The position numbers and the translations under genes are program-made. Below are positions 33,084 to 44,700 of a DNA stretch of 64,000 nt, one piece after another. The notes beneath the pieces were generated by a model that saw only the letters and a program-made list of their open reading frames with translations, did not search any database and was not told where the DNA came from. Each line of letters opens with the position of its first letter. Position 1 is the stretch's first letter. This stretch comes from Euglena gracilis (taxonomy: Eukaryota; Euglenida; Euglenophyceae; Euglenales), in the NCBI GenBank assembly GCA_039621445.1, contig CP154954.1, forward strand, positions 32,326,012 through 32,390,011, in the 5' to 3' direction.

Positions 33084-33195
33084 GTTGCCGGCGGCTCACG
33101 TGGTCCGCCTCTGCTTCGCCCTCCCCTCCGCCAGCCTATCTCAGCAGCTGTGCATCGTGCCGTCCACCAGCCAGTGGTTGACAAAGGGAGTGGGG
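33084..33195 (+). CDS. Candidate exon with good splice borders, unknown gene
   Basis: CTCCTTTTGCAG precedes 33084 and GTGGGG|GTAAGG follows 33195, a near-consensus donor. The chosen frame encodes LPAAHVVRLCFALPSASLSQ and QLCIVPSTSQWLTKGVG. VVRLCFALP resembles VRLCFPRLV in the candidate at 28622, which suggests a repeated helical unit. The other two frames are also open, so frame choice is tentative. Confidence 0.5.
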
Positions 33196-36100
33196 GTAAG
33201 GCGATGCAGACACACTCCCGAGGGTGGGGTGTGTACCATTTCAAGTGGCAGCCAGCCACACAGTAATGCCCCTCCCAAGAAGGCCCGCTCGCATGGGGGA
33301 CGCCCCAGAGAGTATGGCATGTCAGTGCATGGGTGTGGGGGTATTCCAGGTGTCTCTTCTGTCTCTGCGTCTGTGGCTTTGGCCCAGAGTGAAAGATTAA
33401 CCACACCCTCAAATTGAAAGCCCCTATATGGGCTTTCTATTTGCCTCCCAAGTCAGGCAAAGAAGGAAAATTTTGGTTCTACAACAATTTACTGCAGGAA
33501 ATGATCCATGATCCATGATCAATGATCCATTGGGCAAAAGTGTGTGCATTTGAGGAAAACTGGGAGGTGCATAAAGAAACTTTGGCCTAAAAATAGAACT
33601 TGATTACGGTTGAAAGCACCAAAGTTTGAGTCCTCCCACCTTGAGGTGTTGAAATCATCAGGGTGGACAAAACTTATGATAGACCATCATAACTTATGAT
33701 TGACCATAAAGTTTTTGTGAATTACCCAAATTTTGCCATATTTTTTGCCATGTTTTTGACCGGGTGTCAGCCTCCCTTATCCTCAGCCCAAAATGACAAA
33801 AAATGGCTGGGAAATGGTCTTAAATTGCCCAAAATGGCAAAATGAATGAACATTGGCAGATATTGACCCTCGATGGCTTTTTTTGAGGCAACCTAGCCGG
33901 AATTTGGTATTTCTTCAATGAAAAGTATGGGCGAAACAACTCGACACATGGCACAAAAATGTTAAGAAGTGCTTGAATACCAATGAAATTTAATGTATTT
34001 TTATTTTTATTTTTCATTTTAGGTTAGTTTTTAATTAAATTGATTAATAATCATTGATTATTTTTCCAAAAAATCAAGTTTTCACCAAAATTATAAATTT
34101 CACCGTTTTTTAACCGTAATTTTTTTTGCCCTGTTAACTGCAGTATTTGACCAAGTTATATGAAACCAGGAAAACTTCCCATTCTCAGTCTCCCCGATAA
34201 AGAATGGGCCATATTTGGGCAATGCAATGCAATCTCTCCCACACCCACACGCTCGATGCACCGAAGCGTCAGAATTTTTCAGGGTTAACGTGAGGAGCGG
34301 AGAAGGTTTCTTCTCCTGGTTTTGCTTTTTCAGGTTGTGGGGAGGCTGTGCAGGCCGGGGGGGGGGGCATTTTCGATCCCTGGAGGTTGGAGGTTTGGGT
34401 TTTGGGGTGGATGGTGGTCTGTCACCCTCCTCCCTGCCAGCCCGTTTGGCCAAAATGGCTATTATCAAGCCGGCTTTGTGTGACCTCCACGTGGGAATCG
34501 TTTTTTCTCACGTAATTTTTTCATATAAAACTCTTATTTTGCAAGAATTTCCGAAACTACTGGTAATTTGTCAAAGCTTGCCACCAGCTCCTGGCGCTGT
34601 GCCGTCCACCTCCCCACCTTGCCGGGTCCGCAGCAGCTGCCTGAGTCACCTTCTGCTCAAAGGGCCCCTACCGTTATGTCCCTCGACCGGATCGGATTCA
34701 CTCGATTCACGGATTCCCTCGATCGGATTCACAGATTGCTGAACTGGGATGTGGCTGTATGTGTCATGGGAGTGGGATGTAGTTTTATGTTTTGGGTTTT
34801 GTTCAGTTTTTTTTGCAGTGCTTTGGTGGGGAAAAGCCACACGAGACTGTTGTACACCTTGTTTTGTGTTTTTTTTTCAAGTGTTATTTTTAAAAAAGAA
34901 GTGGAACTTCGCCAGGAAGCACAGATGCATAAAAGCAGCAGGGGGGAAATGCAAAATCGGTTTTTTTTGTGTTTTTTTTTGATTGTGGCAAAATTTGACT
35001 TTCTTGCTTTTTTTTTCCTGGCCATTTTTGGATTTTTTTCTGGAAAGGTTTTGACTTTGAAAAATTCCTCGTTTTGGCCCCGATTTCCCCCCGCCACCAA
35101 AATTTTTGTCAACTTTTTGCCATTCTTGCGTTTTTTTGGTCAACAAATTGCTTATTTTTATGCAAAATGGAAGTTTTTCCCTGGCCAAAAAAAAATCGGT
35201 GGAAAAGTGTTCATCCTCTCCAGTGGAAAAGTGTTCATCCCGGGGGAGCTCCTGAAGGATCTTATGTGCTATTGTTTGTGTTCACTTTTTTTTTAACACC
35301 TTTAATGTAAAATAACGTTGGCTTGTCCCTGTTTGCAATTGCAAACATGCACAGTCAGGGCGGACCTAACTTAGGTGGCCGGATTCGCACTTAAGCTTTT
35401 TTCCTTTGGATGCGCGCAATTGCGCAAATGCACCATTTTTTTGTAACCCCTGGGAACCTGTACCCTGACACCTAGAACACGATTTAAGAACCGTTACACC
35501 CATCTATTGGAGGGGATTAACTCCCAGTGGTCTGGTGTGCATGCTGCGTGTGAATATTTTGATGCAACCCACCCATCTGCAATTATTTTTGCACGAACAC
35601 CATTTGTTCTTAGCAGAAGATTTTTTTTCGTCACTGCCTTCTGGCCACAAAAATAAAATCTTTCGGGTTCCCCAAAACACCAAAATTTTCCACCACTACC
35701 ACCACCACCACCACCACCACCACCACCACCACCACCACCAAAACCACCACCACCACCACCACCACCACCACCACCACCACCACCACCACCACCACCACCA
35801 TCACAGCATTGTTCAGATCAACTAGAAATTTTTGAGGGTCACAGTCACCTTTTTTTTAATTCTCAAAATTTGAATTATGGGCTGGAGGCGCCTTTGTCCC
35901 GCTATTTCACCTTCGCTCCTTGAAGTTGCAACGTCCCCAAGCGCACCTTTATCAAAGGTGCAACACACAAAATTCACCTCATTGTGTGGTTCCATTTTCA
36001 ACCTTCCTTTCTGTTCTCCTGGCATTGTCATCGTGAATCTGCCCCAATGTTCTTTTTTATTGTTTTGCTCTCCGCATCCTCATCTCCACAGCACTCAATC

Positions 36101-38472
36101 TGGGTCCACCAACTGCCACCTTTTAAAGCCATGGAGGACACATTAATGTTGCCCTGTGATGGATGCCGTGTGACGCACACAGTCCTCCCACCAGCCCTCT
36201 GGGGAGCCCAACCTTTGGACAGCAAGGCATTTCCGAATTTTGATCGGGGTTGGTGTCAGACAACAACTTTCTGATGACAAAAGCCTTGCTTCTTTATGCT
36301 TTCTCAATCTCCCCTATTTTGCAAGGTCCTCCACCCCAAAACCGATGCAGTTCTTCAGCATAACCAGGAGAGCCGAGGTGGGCTGCCGCCAAAAGAAAAC
36401 AGGGAGCAAGATAATAGGGTTGGTCTGTTAAAAGCACCGAATGAAAGTGGAAGAGTGGAAGGGCCTGCAAAAAGAGATACCCAAAAATATCCGGAAAATA
36501 GTTGGAGCCAGTGGGTGGCAAAAGTGTCCGGGCACGGAGGCCTTGGGACCTGGAATGGCGATAAAATGTAGTTTCTGGAATTTAGTGCATTTCGCGTTTC
36601 TAAAATACGAAAATGATATTTTTTAATGTTCAGTTCAACACATTCCCAAAAACGTAAATTTAAGTTTTGGGGGCCCATTTCTTAAATGGGTGCTGTTTTC
36701 GGTGTAATTTTTTCGGGGCGGGCTGAAAAGAAGGCACTTCTCACTTGGCGTTTGTGCTTCGTCGTCGGTGTCCCTTCCTCCCCTCTCGGTCTGCTTCGGG
36801 GACTGGGAAAGCTCCGGCCTGCCGAAGTCCGGCTGGACCAAAGGATTTTTTCAGAGAGCCAAAAACGGCAAAAAGGGTGCATTTGGGAACCCGGTCCAGT
36901 GCCATGGTTAAATCCCCAACCCGTTCCAGATAGCAAAATTTTGCGGAATAAATTGTGGTGTCCTACCGGTTTTGGACTCCCAGACATTTTTACGAGAGGA
37001 TACTTCCCCAAGCCAAAAAAAGGGGAAGCGCGCACGGCAAGTTGCATCATTTTTTATTACAGCCTCCGCGGGATATCAAGAGAGACCCTGCATCAGACCT
37101 TTGCCCAGCCCTGGCCTGTGCGGGCGGCGCTTCCCCGGCGAGATACACTAGCTTGCCACCCTCCGAGTGGTTGAGCCTGGACCATGCCACTGCTTAGCGG
37201 CCCCCGGGGGGGAGGGGGAGGCATTTTCCACTGTGAAAAAAACCAGTCAGTCACTTTACCCCCCGGGGCGCAAAGTGGTACTCCCCCGGGGGGATCGGCC
37301 ACTCTACTCTGGAATGAGGAGGAAGAGGCAATGAACATATTCCAAAAAGCCAAAAAAAATTTCCGGCGCCAGGCCGGCCACTTTTTCATTTTCGGGCCTA
37401 CCCCACCCAAAGTTGTGCAAAATGTACAAAATTTGGCAGGAAAATGGCCGCAACTCGGGCTAAAATAAAAAGTTTTTTTTTGGGGGGGCGCGAGGCATGG
37501 TTTTACAGGGCATTCAAAGGGCTTCATTTTTTGCTCTCCGGAATTTCCCCCTAATTTTACTTTATTGTCGAAAATGGTCTTTTAGGGCCGCAAAAGCCGG
37601 AACAGACGCTTGAACACCGGCCAGGCGTGTCGATTAACGGCGAACGGGGGGCACAATGCGCACCGTGCGACACCTCCGGAAATATTCCACGTTTTCTCGG
37701 CCAAATCGCGAGCAAAAAAGATAATCGAATAAACCTTTTTTTGACCGATTTCCCCCCCCCCCTCTTGGTCAGAAAACCGTGCGTGGCCCGCTTGCGGACC
37801 ATCCCTCCCGAGAGGGAACCAATTTTTTTTGGGTCACCACTATTCCGGTGTTTTTCTGCAATTTTTCCCCTGCCAGGTCATACTCTTACCTAGCAGTCCC
37901 ACAAAGACTGGTTTTTTTCAGAGGTGGAGTCTGCAAACCAAAAGTCTTTGAACCACATGGCCGCCTATTGCCAACCCAAGGGCAAATGGGGAGGAGACAG
38001 CCAAAAGGAGCAACCACTCGATAAGTAAAAATGACAAAATTTACAAATGACAAAAACCTGCTTTAAAAGCAGGTTTGTGGTTTTGGTGAAATTTTTTGGG
38101 ACTGGGAGGTTAATTATAATTGTGCTGTGGCAAATTGAAGAACCACCACTCCATTCCATCCTGCCGTCCTGACAGGGCTGGTTCACTGTTCCTTATTACC
38201 AAAGAAAAGACACTGGGGTTTGCAAAAAATGCAGCATGCAGAACCACCGCTGTGAGGCCTATGAGTGGAAACATGGGTATTGAATGCGACGCCAGTAGAC
38301 AACTTCGTTCTCAGTGAAATTCCACCCTTCTGGGTGGACTTTCAATTGCATTCTGAGGAATGTCCAGCATGCTGGAAACCATCATGAAGTTCCACTTTTG
38401 CCTCAAAAAACAATGAAATCAAAGCAGCAGAAGGACAGAATGTGCAGACAGGCGACCATTGTTCCTCTCACT
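33196..38472. other. Long noncoding region with low-complexity tracts
   Basis: No convincing exon is seen. Contents include an inverted repeat GAAAGCCC/GGGCTTTC around 33416, T-rich stretches at 34780-35160, a (CAC)n tract at 35693-35804, a MITE-related block at 37190-37480 with PyrPur runs, and an AAACCTGCTTT/AAAGCAGGTTT hairpin at about 38055-38078. A GC-rich patch at 34590-34680 has short open frames without good borders. Confidence 0.5.
35693..35804. repeat. (CAC)n trinucleotide microsatellite
   Basis: About 110 bp of CAC repeats with one AAA interruption. The poly-His ORF is an artefact. Confidence 0.97.
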
Positions 38473-38628
38473 TTACATCTTGAGCTTGGTCCTCCTCCAG
38501 TGACGCCGCTTCTCGTTGTATCTTTGCTTGCTGTTGGTCTTGAATCGGACCCAGTACGGAATAGGCCTGTTCTGCTTCATCTTCTTTCCGTACTTCAGCT
38601 TCTGCTTGAGTGTCTTGATGGCACCCAT
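38473..38628 (-). CDS. RPL39: Large-subunit ribosomal protein eL39
   Basis: A complete 51-residue protein starts at ATG 38628 and ends TAA 38473-38475, matching the usual 51-residue length of eL39. It has the family's basic composition and core, including [14 protein letters not shown] and the C-terminal [13 protein letters not shown]. eL39 is a eukaryotic and archaeal protein that lines the lower ribosomal exit tunnel. The coding region has no intron. On the minus strand, 11 bases before the ATG, a long pyrimidine tract ends in TTTTTCAG at about 38640, a splice acceptor placed in the 5' UTR. This implies a 5' UTR intron whose upstream exon would overlap the divergent neighbour, or spliced-leader trans-splicing. 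No polyadenylation signal was recognised. Confidence 0.96.
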   Translation of the reverse strand: MGAIKTLKQKLKYGKKMKQNRPIPYWVRFKTNSKQRYNEKRRHWRRTKLKM

Positions 38629-38703
38629 CCTTCCGAGGTCTGAAAAAGAAAAGAGGGACGGAAAAAAAGGTCAAATAAGGATTGACGTAAATCGCGGATT
38701 ACG
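38629..38703. promoter_or_regulatory. 75-bp divergent spacer between eL39 and OSCP start codons
   Basis: The two ATGs face away from each other with 75 bp between. The spacer holds the eL39 splice acceptor on the minus strand and an A-rich stretch. No TATA box is evident. A shared, compact promoter for a ribosomal and a mitochondrial gene is an inference from the spacing. Confidence 0.5.
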
Positions 38704-41700
38704 ATGCACATGCGACGAGCTGTGTCCGTTTTTGGGAGGTGTGACGGAAACTTCTTCATTGGCCAAAAAAAGCCTTATCAGGTGCAGATCTCTGAATGGA
38801 TTGAGGAACTACGCTGTTCCGAGCCCAAAATACATTGAGATCTATCAGAGCGATTTTAGCCGAAATGCGTACCCACTGGAGCTCCTGGGTAAAAATTATT
38901 TGACACTGGTTGAAAAATTTCACACTTTTTTCTTTCAGGAGGGTCACATGTGGACTTTGCAAAGTTGTTGTACTCGTTTGCAGGTTTGTGTTGTTGCAAC
39001 AATGTTGTGTGAACATTTTGTGCACCATCAGATCAGGTGGAAAATAAGAAGTTTGAAGTGTACGTTGAGGACTTCAAGAAGCTTGATAGCATAATTGCCG
39101 AGAAAGGCCCATTCTGGGCTGAAGAGAAAATTTTTCAGTCCCCAACTTTCCAAGGCTTGTCAGAGGGCTTCAAGTTCATTCTTGGTGTGTCCCCTCCATT
39201 TGTGTTTCCATCCCTCGACACATTTTGAAATGATTTTTGACAGTTTCTCAGGGAAAGTGGGAAAATGAACACCCGGGAATGTTACACTCAAAATCCGCTC
39301 TCACATTGAGGTTCACTGCACTGGGGTGCTCAAATTTTTGCAGATGAAGTGCTTTCACGTCTGAGCTCTCACTCGTTGATTGGAAAAACACCGAGGTTGC
39401 TCACTGCAGCAGCGTCCACTCATCTCTGCCATGTGCCAAGTGTCAAAGATGACATGGCAGTGACTGGTTTTTTGGACCGACGTCTGCCAATGATTGATCC
39501 CTCTAATTTCGATCCCTCTAATCTCTTTTCTTTTTTTTGAAGTTGAATACTTGCAATGACATGCACGTCGTTAAAAAAATTCACAGGTTGGATTCAAAGT
39601 GAAGGTGCCATCGACCGCCTGGAAAACGTTCGTTTAGCTTATAAGGAACTTGTGAACGAAGCCCGGAAGGAGACAACAGCAACTGTGATTGTTGCAAAGG
39701 TGTGTTTGTTTTGGGAGATGGGGTTTCAAGGTGTCAATTTGGGGTTGAGAAGGCATTTTTTTTTGAGTTTTGAAAATTCTGATAAAATCAAATTTCATAA
39801 GAAAACTCTGAGGAAATCAATTGATCGGACATGCATTTTTCAGTCCGGAACAATAAATCGAAACCTCAGGGGGTCGACCCTGAAGGAATTTTTCCTTGCA
39901 CGATGCACGATGTTCTCTGGGTGGGGCCTCCCAGTGACCACCCAAACCCACGGACCCCCCCATGAAATAAAGTTTGGGCGGCAAAGCCGGGCTGGACCTA
40001 GTGCAAATTTTTTTGAAAAAGGGTCACAGTGGCTGAGTGGTTTTCAGGTTTCAGCAAACAACAGGTTAGCCCCCATGATCACAACCGTCACAAAATGTTC
40101 ACAAAAGATTTTGTTCTGCAAATGCATTTGTGCAGGCTTGTGAAAGAATGAAAGAGTCTGGATTGGGGTTGGGGTCGCTGAGCTCTGATCTCTTCGAGGG
40201 TAGGTGATGAGATGAAAACCGCGGAATCACCTCGATCCCGGCCCAGTTCAAAAATGACCCAGAAATGGGCCAAAAGGCTGAAAAAATGGCCGTAGCTACA
40301 CGAAGAGTTGGGGGAAAAGAAAAGCACACTTGGATTGGGCATTCCAAGGCTTCATTTTTGGTCTCCGGGCATTCCTTTGATTTTGCCTCATTGTCGAGAT
40401 ATTTTGAAAAGGTCAGTTTTGACAAAAAAAACGGCCCACCCCCCCCCCCTAGTCGAATGACCACCCCTCATTTACGACCACCCCCCGGTCACAGGTTGCA
40501 GGTCATGGGGGTGTTATGACCCCCCCCCGGGTCACAGGTTGCAGGTTGCGAAAAATTTAACACCACCTTACCTGTGACCGCCTCCTCATTTACGACCACC
40601 CCCCGGTCACAGGTTGCAGGTTATGGGGGTGTTACGACCCCCCCCCCCCCGTCACAGGTTGCAGGAACCCGGTCATACGACAGGGGGGGGGCGGGTAAAA
40701 GAACAGGTATTTGTTCGCAACTCGACCGCCACCTAACCCTGACCCTAACCCTAACCAAAATTTTTGACTCTGCTGTTTGGGGGTGGCGGTCAAGTGGCGA
40801 ACAAGAACCAAAAAAGCACCCCCAAAATGGCAATTTTGGACCACAAAAGCACCACAAAAGCGCTGGAACACGGGCCAGGCGCGTCGGCAGCTAAAGCGGA
40901 AAATGGGGGCGATAGACTCCAGGGGCATCTGACCGACACTTCCAAAAGAGATTCATTTTCTTGAGATATCTTCTGTCGATTTTCTTGAGGTTAATATCTT
41001 CTTCTCGCGCCTGTTCCGTGACAAAAGGGGATTTTGTTATGGGGGGGGCAGCAGGCCACAGTGCTCTAGTTTCCTGTCGCTGGGAAATCCTAATTTCACA
41101 ATTCTGATATTCGAAGAGAAAAATTGTTTCTGTGTGGTTCATTAAGCATCTTAAAGCAAACAGCACCAAAAATCACGACAAGTTTCGCCTTAGATTCTGG
41201 CCGATCCGACGATCGTGGGCGTATCTCGGGCTGCGTGCAACGTCAGGGTGCCAAGTCTCATCTCGTGGGCGCCCCTCATTCGAAAGCTCTTTTCAACAGA
41301 TTTTTCCATGCTGCACGCTACTCTATTTCCAAACAGGGCCAATTTTCACCAAAATTGGTTTTTCCCTCCCAAATGGCAAATTTCATTGTGGTGCATGCTT
41401 AAAACAGTCATCTCAGGACCTCAGGGCCATTTTGCGGCACTTTTTATGACATTTTTAGGAATGACGAAACGCACGCCAGTTTTGGACAGAACCGGCGTCC
41501 CCAACCCCGGGTTTTAGGACAGAACCAGCGTCCGGAAAACCCGTGGGAGGGACGCGGTTCTGTCCTGAACCAGGCGTCCCAAAAGCCGGTCATTTTCCTT
41601 CACATTTGTATGAATTTTTTTTTGGAAGGGGGGCTTAAGAGTTTTTTAGAAGGGGAGCTGGACTAATTATTGGTGGTCTTGCAACTGGTCGCCCCGATCA

Positions 41701-44700
41701 CCAATGTTTGCTTGGCCATCACCAACAGTCGCTAGCGACCACCAAAAAATCCATCACCAATTTCCCGCAATGAGCCCCGCTGGGCCATCGAGCGAAGCGA
41801 GTGGCCCAGTGACTGCTGAATCTGTAAGTGTCGGTCGATTTCACTAAAACCCATTTTGTCTGGGCCCGCACGCCTGTCTTGAATTTCATTCGACTGAAGT
41901 GAAACCCAAAAAGTGTTTTTTGGCCCAATACACCTAACGCCTGAATATTTCGCACTTCACACCGCACAATTTTGCATTTCCCGTCATTTTTTGTGCACTT
42001 TATCCCAAATTTTTTGCACCTCGTCCCAAAACCGTTCCGAAAATTTTTGCACTTGGATTGGGTGTTTTGCACAATTGTCCTTTGAAATCTCAACCGGAGT
42101 GCATCTTTTTCCATTGCGCAGTGCAGGTGCAGTGCAAAAATTTTTGAGACCTTTGGGCAACTTTTTTTGAGGGCGCTGGGCAAAAATTTTGACAGGTTGG
42201 GGCATATGTTTTTGCCAGCCGTGGCAAACATTTCAGACGCTAGGTGTAACGGGCGCCTGAATGGAAGTCGGCTGACATGAAAAAGTTCAGCCTGAATTCC
42301 GTTTGAGTCTGGAAATTCAAGACAGGCGTCGGGCAAAGAAAATAGGCCTTAAAGGAAACCTGAATTGGGAAGCCCTTGAACGCCCTATCTGATAGCCCGA
42401 GATATGGCCGATTAACGGCCCTAAAAGCGCGGCAGGCTTCCGACTCCGCCGTTTTTGACCATTTCAGACAAAAAAAGTTAAAAACGTGTTCAGCCCGCCA
42501 AATGCCTGCCCTGAAATTCGTGGTCATGAACACGTTTTCAATGAGGGCATTTGTGGCAATGACACGTTTTCAGTGAAGGCATCTGTGTTCAGGCACGTTT
42601 TCAGTGAGGCATCTGTGGCAACCCCCAGCAAGAAAAATCGGCGTGCAAAATCGCAATCATGAAAAATCGGCGTGCGGTTGAGAGGCCGGGTGGTCCTCAA
42701 CGGGTGAGGCGGGTCGGGGGCAGGCTAGGTTGCCTTGGCACAACGACAGGGAAGGGGCGAAAATCACGGCACACGACAGGCTTTACACAAAAAAGAGCCA
42801 TACTTTGGTGGCCGCCGCAAATCTTGGCAATGAAAATGATATGCCAAACGGCAGGCGTCACAGACAACTTTGTTCAGCTCCACACAATTTGGATTTTCGG
42901 AATGGCAACACCACAGAAACCACATTTCTCCTGTTTCATAGGCAGTCGGGACACGAACGCGAAAACATCTCGTTGAAGTGGGGGAATTGGCGCTCTGAGG
43001 AAGGCAACACTTCTCCCCGGTCGTTGTTTTGCGGAATGCCCGAGCGACGGCATTCACGTATGTCTGAAAAGAGGTTGCCGAACGATTCCCTGAAACGAAC
43101 AAAGTTCCCGACTGCTGCTCACGTTGAGCCACACATTGTTCGATGACGCTCGCCTCATCGAACAACAGGCTGGGTTCCAGCTCCCATCCCGTCCAGGCAA
43201 CAAAGAAAGCATCCAGCTCAGGATAAGAGGCTTGCCGATGTTGACACAGTTTGGCGAACTCCAAACAGTTGGCAACAGCAGCAAGCTCTGCACCCACGGA
43301 GCCGGACTTTTTCTTTGTGTTGCCATGTGCCAGCAAGGTGCCATGACGGGGTCAACCTTCGGCTTCTTGGCATCTTGCTGGTATACCGCGAGAGCAGCCA
43401 GGAACAGTTCCGTCCTAGGGGGTGGTGGCAAAAGACCATTCACAAAGTTTGCCGTGCGTTTGGCCATATTGGCAGGGCTGCGGGAAAAAGGAAAAAAAGA
43501 AGAAAAAAAGGAAAGGACACGTTTTCAGTGAGGGCATTTGTGGCAATGACACGTTTTCAGTGAAGGCATCTGTGTTCAGGCACGTTTTCAGTGAGGGCAT
43601 TTGTGGCAATGACACGTTTTCTATACACAAATTGTGGCTGAGCCCAGATTTCAGCCTGAAAACGTGTTCAGCCAGGGGCCCCCGAAGGGGGCCTCTGAAC
43701 ACGTTTTCAGGCTGAAATCTGGGCTCAGCCACAATTTGTTTAAAAACGTTTTCAGAGCCCGCCAAATGCCTGCCCTGAAATTCGTGGTCATGATTCACGC
43801 AAGGGGTCAAAAACGCCAATTTGTGAAATTCGGACCCAAAAAACGGCGCCCTCACTGAAAACGTGCCTGAACCCGGATGCTTTCACTGAAAACGTGTCAT
43901 TGACACAAATGCCCTCACTGAAACCGTGTTTGGGCCGATTTTGAGACTTTAAAAGTCTTAAATCTTCGCCCAAAACACGGTTTCAAACAAGAACAGTGTT
44001 TTGGGCCAAGGTTTTAGGGGGGCCCAGGGGCGACCACGGCGCCTTCGGCGCCGCGGTCCCCGCCCCTGGGCTCCCCCTAACTCTTGGCCCAAACACAGTT
44101 CCTGACACAGAAAACGTGCCTGAACCCGGATGCCTTCACTGAAAACGTGTCATTGCCACAAATGCCCTCACTGAAAACGTGTCACCCCCCCCCCTCTTTT
44201 TTTTCTTTTTTTCTTTTTTCCCGCAGCCCTGCCAATATGGCCAAACGCACGGCAATCTTTGTGAATGCCACCTCCCCCTAGGACGGACCCCCTTCATGGC
44301 ACCCTGCTGGCGCAGGGCAACACAAAGAAAAAGTCCGGCTCTGTAGGTGCAGAGCTGGCTGCTGTTGCCAACTGTTTGGAGTTCGCCAAACTGTGTCAAC
44401 ATCGGCAAGCCTGTTATCCTGAGCTGGATGCTTTCTTTGTTGCCTGGACGGGATGGGAGCTGGAACCCAGCCTGTTGTTCGATGAGGCGAGCGTCATCGA
44501 ACAGTGTGTGGTCCCCTGACCAACCCCCTGTGCCTCGTGCTGTGTCCCGACTGCCAAAACACGAGAAATGTGGTTTTTGTGGTGTTGCCATTCCCAAAAA
44601 TCCAAAATGTGTGGAGCTGAACAAAGTTGTCTGTGACGCCAAACAAACAAAGTTGTCTGTGAACAAAGTTGTCTGTGATTGGCATATCATTTTCATTGCC

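Noticed and set aside
38516-39094. 192-codon plus-strand ORF read as a single exon
   Set aside because: It runs through two short introns of OSCP and the antisense of eL39; the spliced model gives a coherent family match.
40735-40757. Telomere-like CCCTAACCCTAACC
   Set aside because: Only about three units with a CCCTGACC variant; too short for a telomere or clear interstitial telomeric site.
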